From Agarophyton chilense (taxonomy: Eukaryota > Rhodophyta > Florideophyceae > Gracilariales > Gracilariaceae): a DNA stretch of 64,000 bases. Positions 10,095-18,389 of the stretch are shown piece by piece. The translations under genes were made by a program, and so were the position numbers. Below the pieces are notes generated by a model, which saw nothing but the letters and a program-made list of their open reading frames with translations, was not told the DNA's origin and searched no databases. Numbering within the stretch: the first letter of the stretch is position 1; the number at the start of each line of letters is the position of its first letter. The stretch is from assembly GCA_030374765.1 (NCBI GenBank), contig JARGXX010000098.1, positions 1,178,001-1,242,000 on the forward strand. The letters run 5' to 3'.

Positions 10095-10218
10095 GCGCCG
10101 ATTAGAAAAAATGCAGCCAAGTGTCTACCTTTACTACGGTGGCTGCGTGCAATGATGCGGTTCGTACAACGTTTACAGCAGTGCTACATTTATGGCCTAG
10201 ACGCGGTATGGCCAAGGC

Positions 10219-10279
10219 GCGCAATATATATCGCTCAAGCGCAATATCGCAGCAGCGCAATATCGCAGCAGCGCAATAC
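10219..10279. repeat. 16-base minisatellite, about 3.5 units
   Basis: Unit GCGCAATATCGCAGCA repeats nearly perfectly, with a diverged first copy (GCGCAATATATATCGC). It lies about 125 bases upstream of the TrmO ATG, on its promoter side. Confidence 0.85.
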
Positions 10280-10461
10280 CGTTTGGAGCGCCTCAGCGTT
10301 GGTTTCGCAAGTAATGTATACGTTGTGTTTTTAAGGCCATGGTGCTGGCGGGGCTTCAAGGCGGTTGGTGTGAGCGTAGGGATTCGGCAGGAATGGAAGA
10401 TTGCAACAATGTATGTATCTATACACTCAAAAACATATGCATGTATGTATAGTATATCCAC

Positions 10462-10481
10462 ATATATATATATATATATAC
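10462..10481. repeat. (AT)n microsatellite
   Basis: Uninterrupted AT dinucleotide run of about 10 units in the same spacer. Confidence 0.9.
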
Positions 10482-10646
10482 ACTTGTGGTGCCCAAAACA
10501 CACACACGCGACGCCACGCCACAAAGCAGTGGTGACTCACAGACAGAGAGGTGGCATGAACGAAGCACATATCTAGAAAGCGTGGTTGGAAAGGGAGTGG
10601 AAGAAAAAAAAAAGAGATTACCGAACGGTACATAGAAACAGACAGC

Positions 10647-11108
10647 TCATTGGATATGATACACTCTGACATTGCGCATTCGCGCGGCGATGGCACGAAA
10701 GCGCGCTTCCAAACAGTGCATACGGCGCTCCCAGCGCGCCAGATCACGCGAAAGCAATGCAAGCTGGGCGGCGAGGCGGAACGCGGCGGGGGCGCAGGAC
10801 GCGGGCGTATGGAAGCTGGAGACGGGAGAGGAGACGTCTAGCATGCGGCGGTGCACGCGGTGCGTGATGGCGTTTGGGGCAACGGGGGGCTTTTTGGTGG
10901 CGGACGAGGGGCGATGAGAGGGACGCGGGGTGTAGGGCGGCGTGCAGGTGGGCGACGTCGGGGAGAGCGGCGGCGTGGGCGGCGTGGGAGAGATTGGGGG
11001 CGCGGCGAATGGGCGCGGGTGGGGGGGGCGTTTGGGCCGACGGGATTTGCGTAGCTGTGGCAGCTGCGGCGCGGAGGGGGCAGCGGGAGCCGGCGCGAGG
11101 AGCGTCAT
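10647..11108 (-). CDS. Proline-rich hypothetical protein with C-terminal amphipathic helix
   Basis: The frame from an ATG at 11108 gives 153 residues. The first two thirds are dominated by Pro, Ser, Thr and Arg in short P-T-P-P and S-P-T repeats, suggesting disorder. The last 50 residues form a clear Leu/Ala/Arg amphipathic pattern (AAQLALLSRDLARWERRM and following) expected of a coiled coil, which argues that the frame is real. The open frame continues upstream past the ATG, but that part is arginine-rich and compositionally different, and contains a tandem GA-rich repeat. I do not recognise the family. The possibility that it is spurious in GC-rich DNA remains. Confidence 0.45.
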   Translation of the reverse strand: MTLLAPAPAAPSAPQLPQLRKSRRPKRPPHPRPFAAPPISPTPPTPPLSPTSPTCTPPYTPRPSHRPSSATKKPPVAPNAITHRVHRRMLDVSSPVSSFHTPASCAPAAFRLAAQLALLSRDLARWERRMHCLEARFRAIAARMRNVRVYHIQ

Positions 11109-11906
11109 GGCGCTAAGGGAGGATGATGGATGGGTCGGACAGGGGGGAGGGGGGCAGTGAACGGAGAAAGACGAGCGAGGGCGTAGGAGTGAGCGCAAGC
11201 GGTAAAGAAGGGAGAAGGGAGAGCGGAGAAGGGAGAGCGGAGAAGGGAGAGCGAGGGGCGTTATGAAGAGGTGCGCAGGGGCAACGAAGCAACAGCTGTA
11301 AGGTGCGTCATCACAAAAGCGACGACGTGCAACAGCGCCGTGACACGGCACGCGCGCTCTTCTCACGGCGACTGCGGCGGCGACGCGTGGAACAGACCCT
11401 CCCCCCCCCCATGCTGTGCTTGTCTCTCTGCGAGAGAGAGACTGACTGCTGTCGCGTGGCGTGTGTGCCACGCGCGCCCCGCCGTCGCGTCGCCGTTGCC
11501 GCCATCGTCGCGCTGCTCCGCCGCCGCGTCGTACGCTCGTCATCCCCGTGTTCGCCCCACAAAAACGTCCCACCTGTTTGGCAATCTCACCCTGTCATCG
11601 GATTCTCCTACATTAGCGTCAACAGCGAGCGCAGAGAGCGAACGGACCAACTTCCGTCGCCCCGTACGCACCGCACGTAGAAACAAAACAGCTCTTCATC
11701 CACAGAGTTGATAGTGTTGCTCATGTTGAAAACAGAAACATCTTCCGACCAGACGCCTGGCGTAGTGATTAAACCCCATTCGGAACACCGCTTCTTCAGT
11801 CACTGCTACAGCTAAATACGTAGTCGCAAGCGCTGATAAACGGCAACACTTGTCTTCAAAACACTGCTTTTCAGCGGGTGCAGAAACGAGTCAGCTACTG
11901 TACAGT
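11109..11906. other. Intergenic; purine-rich tandem repeat and copia target site
   Basis: Upstream side of the Pro-rich hypothetical. A 14-base tandem repeat GAGCGGAGAAGGGA lies at about 11213-11252. The segment ends in the left target-site duplication of the copia element (ACAGT, 11902-11906). No gene is supported. Confidence 0.55.
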
Positions 11907-12145
11907 TGTAAGATGACCTTCCGACATGTTGTTGAAGTTCATACGTGTGCAGTGGTGGGGACGATCTCAACACAAGCGATACTCGGCACAAAGGGTCTGC
12001 CGGAAGCTCTGGGAAGAGCTCCAAGGTTATTGACGTGGGTTTATAAAGGGATACTATGCGACCCTTCGGACACTTGAGGTGACGTACTCCTTCTAGTAGT
12101 GTGTACGTCATCGATTGATGTTGTACGTGTCTTAGCTATCTCACA
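11907..12145 (-). repeat. 3' LTR of the copia element
   Basis: 239 bases, TG...CA ends; by visual comparison the same sequence as 16624-16862. The element reads leftward, so this is the downstream LTR. Confidence 0.95.
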
Positions 12146-12157
12146 CACCCTCCTGTC
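12146..12157 (-). promoter_or_regulatory. Polypurine tract of the copia element
   Basis: On the element's strand GACAGGAGGGTG directly abuts the 3' LTR, the expected position of the primer for second-strand DNA synthesis. Confidence 0.7.
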
Positions 12158-12184
12158 GCGTTAGTATCCTCTAAAAAAAAACTC

Positions 12185-15100
12185 CTATTGCCAATTCCTT
12201 GAGTCATGACTGACTCCTTTGGAAACATCTATGCTCCAGAACCCATCACGAAACATTTGGTTCATCTTTGCTGAGTGATTTACGCTACGTTTGGTAAGAG
12301 CGTCGGCCAAATTGATTGTTCCCGGAATCCAAGTGATCTCATCCAGTTCTCCGGCCTCGAAAGCGTCTCTGATAATCGTGACTGTTTTCCTCAAGCGAAA
12401 TTCGCGACATTCGTGTAACGTTGTGATGGTATCGAACAGTGCTTTAGAATCAACTAGGATTCGGTGAGAAATGCTAATCTTCGGAAAGATGTTAGCGAAC
12501 GTCACCTTCATGTCAAAACCTCGATCTTCTGCTTCCGCACACGCTAGTATTTCTGCACCGAATGAAGAGTAAGTCACACGTCTTTGTTTTGTGCTCGACC
12601 AGTACAAGGGATGGAAGATGGGATCGTCGTCAACTTCCGTGAATAATTGAACACCGCAAATAATACCCGATTGTCCGTATGCGAGATCTTTGGAGCCATG
12701 TGATGCATCGGAAAGAGTGGTCAAGGTTACGGCTGTAACTCCGAATGGTCTGATGTATTTGATCGTAGGTCCCAAACTTCGTATTTCTTGTAACATTACG
12801 TTGGCATCTACCAGGTGCTTAACTCTCAGATTACCCAGTTCTTGTTGCATTTTTGACGTAACGAACGATGCTGAGGGAAGGACGCCTGAGCCCAAATACA
12901 TGAGGGTTCCAGCTAGCGAACGATATTTTTTGATCTCGTCGTCATTAGCTCTTTCATCACGTTCTCTTCTTCTCGCCTTCGAAAGTTCGATGGGATGGAG
13001 GCGTTCCATGTACGGAACCATTGACAAGATGACATTCTGGTCCGCGTCTTTGGTTATATCACATCCGGCAAAGTTCAGTACGGCGTCAATTCGGACTTTT
13101 CCCACTTCGAATTCGTGCTGTAGTGAGTCCATGAAGTTGCGGATTCTCAATTCCGTACCGGCGACCAGGAGGTCGTCGACGATCTTGGCTATGAGAAGAG
13201 TGATGCGGCCGTCTTCATCCTTCTTTGTAAACAGTTGGTTAACCCCGTATACCCTTTCTAGTTCAGCTGTTCCGATCATCCATGACTCTATACGTTTTGC
13301 CCATTGCCTTCCAGCTTCCACGATTCCGTATGGCAACTTCATAAGTTTCCATAGGACGCCTTTCTTCTTTCGGAATTCCAATGCAGGTCTGACGTAGATA
13401 TCCCGCTGTATTGGGCCACTTTGAAGAAATGCACCCTTGATATCAGCAACGCCGAATACGAAACCAAGAGAAAGAGCGACACTAATCAAGATGCGAATGA
13501 TGGTCATATCGGCATTAGAGCAGTCTTTTCTGATGTCATCTTTAAGATCGTCTCTGTTTCCGTGTGTCACGAGGCGTGCTTTCAACTTCCTGTGATTGTC
13601 TTCGTCTACTTTAACCTTGTACACTGTGTGAGATGATATAACGTTTGCACCACGAGGTATTTCATTCTCTGATACCTCCATGTATGACTCCGACCAATTA
13701 TCCGCATGTTCCTTCTCGACTGCCTTCTGTAATATCCAGGCTGGAGCAAATTCTACTTCTCTGGCATTCACCTGTCTTGACCCAATCACCCGTTGCATGT
13801 CCTTCAGAATCTGCTGTTCGTTTGACTGCAATGTCTGTTCGTCGTTGAGTTCAGAGTGTGTCAGTAGATTGTCGGTGTAGTGCCCCATATCTTTGTAAAC
13901 TTGTTCCCTATTGACGTCGTTATTAGCCATGAGTGAGGTGGTGATCTCTGTAGCTTCTTCGTGAACGTCGGTGTTGCTTGGGCTGAGTGTGAGGTCTATA
14001 TAATCTTCCATGACTCCTTCGCTCAGTTCGCGTGCGAGTTGAGATCTCGGACGCAGCCTGATATCTTCGTAGGAAATTTTCGATACGGGTCCCTTATCCG
14101 AACGACGGACTTCGACGATATGAGGAAGGGCTTTAACGACTGTTGCGCCGCGCCACTCGTCAGCCTCGTTCTGTTTGGAACTTTTGTAGAAGTAAAGCAC
14201 CTCCTCACCCGGCTTTATAGCCGATTCGGGTATTGTTGAATGATCGTGTGCCTTTAGCACCCGTTGAAGTGCGCGTGTTGCTGTCTGCTCTGTGTAGGCT
14301 TTCAGAAGCTCTTCGGTCACGAGCCTCCTGGGTGCGCCTAGGATTGAAGGAGCGTACCCTTTCGCGAGTTCAAAAGAGCTCATGACTTTTGATCCTGTGA
14401 AACAATTAGCTAGAAAGAGTGCTCTGGATAGTATCGTCTTATCGCTCCCACGGGTGGTATCCATTTGGAGCTTCTCGAGTATGCGTTTGACTACCCCATG
14501 TTTCCTTTCTACGATGCCGGTTTTATTATGTCTTCTCACGGGCCGTGCTTTGAATCTGATGTCCCTTCCCGATAAGAATCGACGGATAATCTTTGAGTCC
14601 ATTTCGTAATCGGCTGACAGAGCTTCTGGAGCTCCGTGTCGGTTGAACCATTCCGTTTCTAGTACGATTGTTGCTGTTTGTGATTCCCTATCAGATGTGA
14701 TGCTTGCCTCAGAATAGCCAGTACCTGCGTCAACTATGTGTAATACTGAATATATTGTGTCTCGAATGGTACAGAACATGTAATCCATCTGTATTTCCAC
14801 ATTGAAGGCTTGGTTCACATGATTAATCGATATCTTCTTTGATGGTATAGGTGGACCAGATCTCGCACAAATAGGACAGTTGTCGCTGATCTTCTTGACC
14901 TCTAATTCGAGTTCTTTGGATTTGTATCCAGCCCGTTCGCAAAGGCTGATTATCTCGTTGGGATGACCATGCGTCAGCCGATGCAACCTCTTGGCCAGTG
15001 TTTTCGGTCTACACCGTTCAATTGCCGAGCTTAATAGTCCACAAACGGTCGGTATGATGGCCACGTGAGCTCGTAAATCGTATACGGATGTAGACCTTAA

Positions 15101-15511
15101 GTAGAGCCTGAATACTCTTGCTTCGCTATCTAGAGGTCGTCTGATTATCAACGTTGGTTGATGTACAGAGAAGTCTGTTGTACTATACTGTTTCACGTCC
15201 AGCCCAATCGTTAGGGGTGACTTGTCCTCGAACAGGTCGAATGTGAATTCCATCGTCTTGTTGTTCACGTCCTGAGTGGACAGTGTCCAGGAACATTTAA
15301 CATTCTTAGGATTTAGGCATTGATCTCCCCATCCGCGGCGATATTTGTTTCTTGCCGTTGAGGGTTTGAACTCTATGTTGAGCACTTGACACAGTCGCAC
15401 GGCAGAGATAATTCCTCCTGAGGATATAGGACTCCCTTCGTCAAGAATGGGATTCGGATCCACTGTGTTCAGGTCCGAATCCCCTACTGAAAAAACGGTT
15501 TTCCTTCTCCG
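12185..15511 (-). CDS. pol: Copia Pol polyprotein (protease, integrase, reverse transcriptase, RNase H)
   Basis: The frame is open for about 1109 codons and has no ATG at its start, so it is probably made as a Gag-Pol fusion by -1 frameshift; it overlaps the gag end by 28 bases (15484-15511). Domains in order: a protease-like segment whose catalytic triplet reads LDEGSPISSGG instead of the usual D-S/T-G; an integrase zinc finger (RLTHGH...CPIC) and D,D,E core (QMDYMF, ADYEMD, IVERKHG); reverse transcriptase with the ADIKGAFLQ and IVDDLLVAG boxes; and RNase H (LSDASHGSKD, VDSKALFD, ADALTKR). No stops or frame breaks are visible. It would act in cytoplasmic virus-like particles, with integrase acting in the nucleus. 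Confidence 0.93.
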   Translation of the reverse strand, partial: RRRKTVFSVGDSDLNTVDPNPILDEGSPISSGGIISAVRLCQVLNIEFKPSTARNKYRRGWGDQCLNPKNVKCSWTLSTQDVNNKTMEFTFDLFEDKSPLTIGLDVKQYSTTDFSVHQPTLIIRRPLDSEARVFRLYLRSTSVYDLRAHVAIIPTVCGLLSSAIERCRPKTLAKRLHRLTHGHPNEIISLCERAGYKSKELELEVKKISDNCPICARSGPPIPSKKISINHVNQAFNVEIQMDYMFCTIRDTIYSVLHIVDAGTGYSEASITSDRESQTATIVLETEWFNRHGAPEALSADYEMDSKIIRRFLSGRDIRFKARPVRRHNKTGIVERKHGVVKRILEKLQMDTTRGSDKTILSRALFLANCFTGSKVMSSFELAKGYAPSILGAPRRLVTEELLKAYTEQTATRALQRVLKAHDHSTIPESAIKPGEEVLYFYKSSKQNEADEWRGATVVKALPHIVEVRRSDKGPVSKISYEDIRLRPRSQLARELSEGVMEDYIDLTLSPSNTDVHEEATEITTSLMANNDVNREQVYKDMGHYTDNLLTHSELNDEQTLQSNEQQILKDMQRVIGSRQVNAREVEFAPAWILQKAVEKEHADNWSESYMEVSENEIPRGANVISSHTVYKVKVDEDNHRKLKARLVTHGNRDDLKDDIRKDCSNADMTIIRILISVALSLGFVFGVADIKGAFLQSGPIQRDIYVRPALEFRKKKGVLWKLMKLPYGIVEAGRQWAKRIESWMIGTAELERVYGVNQLFTKKDEDGRITLLIAKIVDDLLVAGTELRIRNFMDSLQHEFEVGKVRIDAVLNFAGCDITKDADQNVILSMVPYMERLHPIELSKARRRERDERANDDEIKKYRSLAGTLMYLGSGVLPSASFVTSKMQQELGNLRVKHLVDANVMLQEIRSLGPTIKYIRPFGVTAVTLTTLSDASHGSKDLAYGQSGIICGVQLFTEVDDDPIFHPLYWSSTKQRRVTYSSFGAEILACAEAEDRGFDMKVTFANIFPKISISHRILVDSKALFDTITTLHECREFRLRKTVTIIRDAFEAGELDEITWIPGTINLADALTKRSVNHSAKMNQMFRDGFWSIDVSKGVSHDSRNWQ

Positions 15512-16659
15512 TTAATCTTAGTCTGTCCCGTAGGCCTAGGCTGCCAATTACCTTTGGGCTTATTGGTGTATCTCCCTCTTCCTTGCGTTTTATCATGGTT
15601 ATCCTTCTGAGGTTTCTCTTCGTCGTCATTCTTATCATCAGATTCTTTGTCATCCTTTGTATTCTCGGTACTTTCGTTGTCCTGGTTATACTTACGCTTC
15701 CTGTTCCTCCTGTTGAATTTATTAGAGTTAAGGTAGGACCGAGTAGATGATTCAGGTTTCTTATCAAAAAAGGATGTGTTATTGAGATCGCTCTCTTCCA
15801 AACCTGCCTCTTCCAACGCTCGTATGGCGTCTTGAAGTCCGATCCATGAAGGATTTTCGTCGTCATCGAAGGTTTTCTCTTGTTGGAAGACAGCTGCTTT
15901 CATAGTCGAATGACATTCGACACAAGTCCTTTTCTCATCTTCGTTCAATGTTCCTGAGGAAGCTTTGTTTAGGATACCAATGACGCTCTCCAGACGGGTT
16001 TTTAGCATCGGAATGACTGCGACACTCCGTTCGTGATTTCTACTCTTTGCTGATACGACGAGGTTGCTCATTATGTTATTGAATGTCTGTGCTGATAACG
16101 TCGCGTTGAGAAGCAGTATAATAGCGAAGTTCTGACTATCGCTAGAGTCCTGCTTCGAATTCGTTAAGTTGAGATAAGAAAGGGCAGGACCCGCAAAGCG
16201 GTCAACGAATTCCTTGATGGACTCTTTCGATCGACGTTTGCAGCCGTTGATTTCCTTATAGAGACGAACAATTCGCCTCAGGCGATCTACGGTTGAGTCC
16301 TTCGCGACGAGCTCGACGACTTTCTTGACTACGGACATTTGATCCAGTATTTCATCTTCAGATTGGGGTGTGAGTTGAATTTCTCCTGTACGGACGGCCT
16401 TTTTCACTACTTCCTTCTTTGCAAACTCAAGAGAACGGTAAAGTGTCAATCCAAGTGTCGCTGCCGCTCCCTTTGCTCGTGAATCGCCTCCATGTGCACA
16501 AGCTTTCAAAGTTTGAGCCCATTCAAAGACGGCTTCACGCCATAAAAGCTTGTCTGTAGTTGCACGCAATTTTGGTGGGATTAGTATATTACTTGGGCTG
16601 AGATCGTCCCCTGGGCCCATAACTGTAAGATGACCTTCCGACATGTTGTTGAAGTTCAT
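15484..16659 (-). CDS. gag: Copia Gag
   Basis: The frame encodes 391 residues from the first ATG after the predicted LTR transcription start; that ATG (16659) lies inside the LTR. A second in-frame ATG at 16620 is three bases past the LTR edge. The body is a helical capsid-like region. The C-terminal third is highly charged (NRRNRKRKYN, acidic repeats, GRGRYTNKPKGNW) and has no CCHC zinc knuckle; only a lone CVECH is seen mid-protein. Stop TAG at 15484-15486, preceded by a run of six T in which the pol frame is already open. Confidence 0.9.
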   Translation of the reverse strand: MNFNNMSEGHLTVMGPGDDLSPSNILIPPKLRATTDKLLWREAVFEWAQTLKACAHGGDSRAKGAAATLGLTLYRSLEFAKKEVVKKAVRTGEIQLTPQSEDEILDQMSVVKKVVELVAKDSTVDRLRRIVRLYKEINGCKRRSKESIKEFVDRFAGPALSYLNLTNSKQDSSDSQNFAIILLLNATLSAQTFNNIMSNLVVSAKSRNHERSVAVIPMLKTRLESVIGILNKASSGTLNEDEKRTCVECHSTMKAAVFQQEKTFDDDENPSWIGLQDAIRALEEAGLEESDLNNTSFFDKKPESSTRSYLNSNKFNRRNRKRKYNQDNESTENTKDDKESDDKNDDEEKPQKDNHDKTQGRGRYTNKPKGNWQPRPTGQTKINGEGKPFFQ

Positions 16660-16862
16660 ACGTGTGCAGTGGTGGGGACGATCTCAACACAAGCGATACT
16701 CGGCACAAAGGGTCTGCCGGAAGCTCTGGGAAGAGCTCCAAGGTTATTGACGTGGGTTTATAAAGGGATACTATGCGACCCTTCGGACACTTGAGGTGAC
16801 GTACTCCTTCTAGTAGTGTGTACGTCATCGATTGATGTTGTACGTGTCTTAGCTATCTCACA
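16624..16862 (-). repeat. 5' LTR of the copia element
   Basis: 239 bases with TG...CA ends, visually identical to the other LTR; followed at 16863-16867 by the ACAGT target duplication. Its outer edge is only about 200 bases upstream of the rhomboid ATG, pointing away from it. Confidence 0.95.
16757..16764 (-). promoter_or_regulatory. TATA box in the copia LTR
   Basis: TTTATAAA within the 5' LTR, about 100 bases upstream of the first gag ATG. Its near-palindromic core is the best promoter candidate in the LTR; an equivalent copy is in the 3' LTR. Confidence 0.55.
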
Positions 16863-17063
16863 ACAGTACGGCCGCATGCAGTGCGTTTGTGCTCGTACAG
16901 TATCTCGCGCCAGCCAGCCTGTGTGCCATCTTGTGTTCGTCTCCTCCTGCGCGAGCTGCTTCCTGCATTTCCCAGCAACAGCCCGGGCATCCACCGTGCC
17001 CAGAAACGTCACTATGTTATCTAGTCCCCGCACACAACGCAGGCAATAACTTTTCGGGAAAAC

Positions 17064-18098
17064 ATGAGCACGGCCTTTGTCGCAACGCTACCAAGGGTAC
17101 CGAATCTCCGCCCGCACAACACCAATCGGAATTCACATGCGCCGTCCACCGCATTTCTCGCCAGAACAACAAGACAAAACAAAGTAACGTTGGGCTCGCA
17201 TATCTGCACATTGGTGAATACTTTTTCCACACGCCAATTATCCAGAGGAAATGGTGGTGGTGATGGCATTCCTGTGCAAAAACAAGTGCGTAGCGACGAT
17301 GGCGATGATGACAATAACCACATTTTTTCGTCTTCTGCCTTTATGCTTCTTGCTTCGAAAGCACAATACTTGAGTCAACGCCGTCTTTCTCCAAACGGGA
17401 AACGGCCAAACCCATCATTAATCAAACTCACAGAACAACTGCGTGTATGTCAAATTCTCCTCGCGGTCAATATAGCTGTATTCCTACTCCAGGTACTCAG
17501 TGGACCTGAAATACTGATGGCTGGCGCAAAGGTGAACAGCGCTATCGCAAATGGCCAGTACTATCGTCTCTTCTCACCAATGTTCCTGCACGCTAGCGCA
17601 ACACATTTGGCAATCAACAGCTTCTCTCTACACTCGACGGGTCCCTCGGTGGAGTCATGGTTTGGAAAGAAGCGCTTTCTATGGCTTTACTTGCTTTCTG
17701 GTGTATGCGGCAATGCACTTTCCTTTGCTTGTACACCTACACCGGCAGTAGGAGCGTCTGGGGCAATATTCGGATTGGTAGGCGCATCCGCTGTTGTACT
17801 TGCTAGACACAGTAAACTTTTGGGACCAAGAGCTCGAAAAGGATTACAATCGTTGGCCTACATTGTGGTGATGAACTTCGGTATGGGTTTGTCGCCGGGA
17901 TCGCGTATCGATAATTTTGGCCACCTTGGTGGTTTCTTGGGTGGCATTGCATATTCGTATGTGTTTGGCCCACGCTTTGTGGCAAGAAGACTGCGATCAG
18001 GTCGCACTATCATACAAGATGAGCCCATCAGTTCTCTTGTGATGCGAGATATACGGAATCATGTACATTCTGTCCGTAGGCTGCTAAACTTGAATTGA
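17064..18098 (+). CDS. Rhomboid-family intramembrane serine protease, probably organellar
   Basis: This 344-residue single-exon protein has a long N-terminal extension (about 120 residues, Arg/Ser/Thr-rich start), consistent with a transit peptide plus linker. The rhomboid core has about six membrane segments. The catalytic dyad is visible: Ser232 in VGASGAIFG and His287 in NFGHLGGFLGG. HLAINSFSL around H181-N185 supplies the oxyanion residues, although the usual Asn-Met is Asn-Ser. The order fits plastid rhomboid-like proteins (RBL10/11 type) better than mitochondrial PARL, but targeting is inferred. A copia element with fresh LTRs ends about 200 bases upstream and may have displaced its original promoter. 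Confidence 0.88.
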   Translation: MSTAFVATLPRVPNLRPHNTNRNSHAPSTAFLARTTRQNKVTLGSHICTLVNTFSTRQLSRGNGGGDGIPVQKQVRSDDGDDDNNHIFSSSAFMLLASKAQYLSQRRLSPNGKRPNPSLIKLTEQLRVCQILLAVNIAVFLLQVLSGPEILMAGAKVNSAIANGQYYRLFSPMFLHASATHLAINSFSLHSTGPSVESWFGKKRFLWLYLLSGVCGNALSFACTPTPAVGASGAIFGLVGASAVVLARHSKLLGPRARKGLQSLAYIVVMNFGMGLSPGSRIDNFGHLGGFLGGIAYSYVFGPRFVARRLRSGRTIIQDEPISSLVMRDIRNHVHSVRRLLNLN

Positions 18099-18389
18099 TC
18101 ATTTCGAGGAACCTTTCTGGTGTGCTGAAACATATTGCGTACGTGGTTGCTGACTTGTTTGGATCAGACCTGTATCGGTGTGATGAATCCGTATAGGCTG
18201 TACGTGCTTTTGAAGCGAGTTGATCGCTACTCCGGCTCTAATTGCGCTTATAAAGCCCGCTGCCTGGGCGTAGCTCCTTGCATGAACTATTCGGGATGGA
18301 TCCCGGCAATGATCAGAACGTTAGAATTACCTGCAAAGCTTAAAGTAACAATTACGCCAAACGTGTTCGCCGGAACAACGACCACGTTC

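Larger units (their letters stand above)
10095..10646. other. Intergenic region with tandem repeats
   Basis: Upstream of the TrmO start and downstream of the Pro-rich hypothetical. It holds a minisatellite and an (AT)n run, listed separately. No gene is seen. Confidence 0.55.
11907..16862 (-). mobile_element. Full-length Ty1/copia LTR retrotransposon, apparently intact
   Basis: This 4956-base element is bounded by two 239-base LTRs that look identical by eye, start TG and end CA, and are flanked by a 5-base target duplication ACAGT (11902-11906 and 16863-16867). Between them are a gag frame and an uninterrupted pol frame with protease, integrase, reverse transcriptase and RNase H in the copia order (integrase before RT). 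A polypurine tract abuts the 3' LTR. Matching LTRs and open frames indicate a recent insertion that may still be competent. The DEGSP-type protease motif recalls the GalEa group of copia elements from aquatic organisms including red algae (from memory; a phylogeny is needed). Confidence 0.95.

Noticed and set aside
11811..12111. Same peptide-coding frame in both LTRs (MTYTLLEG...)
   Set aside because: It is duplicated only because it lies in the copia LTR; there is no evidence that it is translated.
12690..13397. 235-codon plus-strand frame within copia pol
   Set aside because: Antisense shadow of the reverse transcriptase region.
15441..15866. Third minus-strand frame across the gag/pol junction
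   Set aside because: Low-complexity shadow of the charged Gag tail; the true pol frame is a different one.
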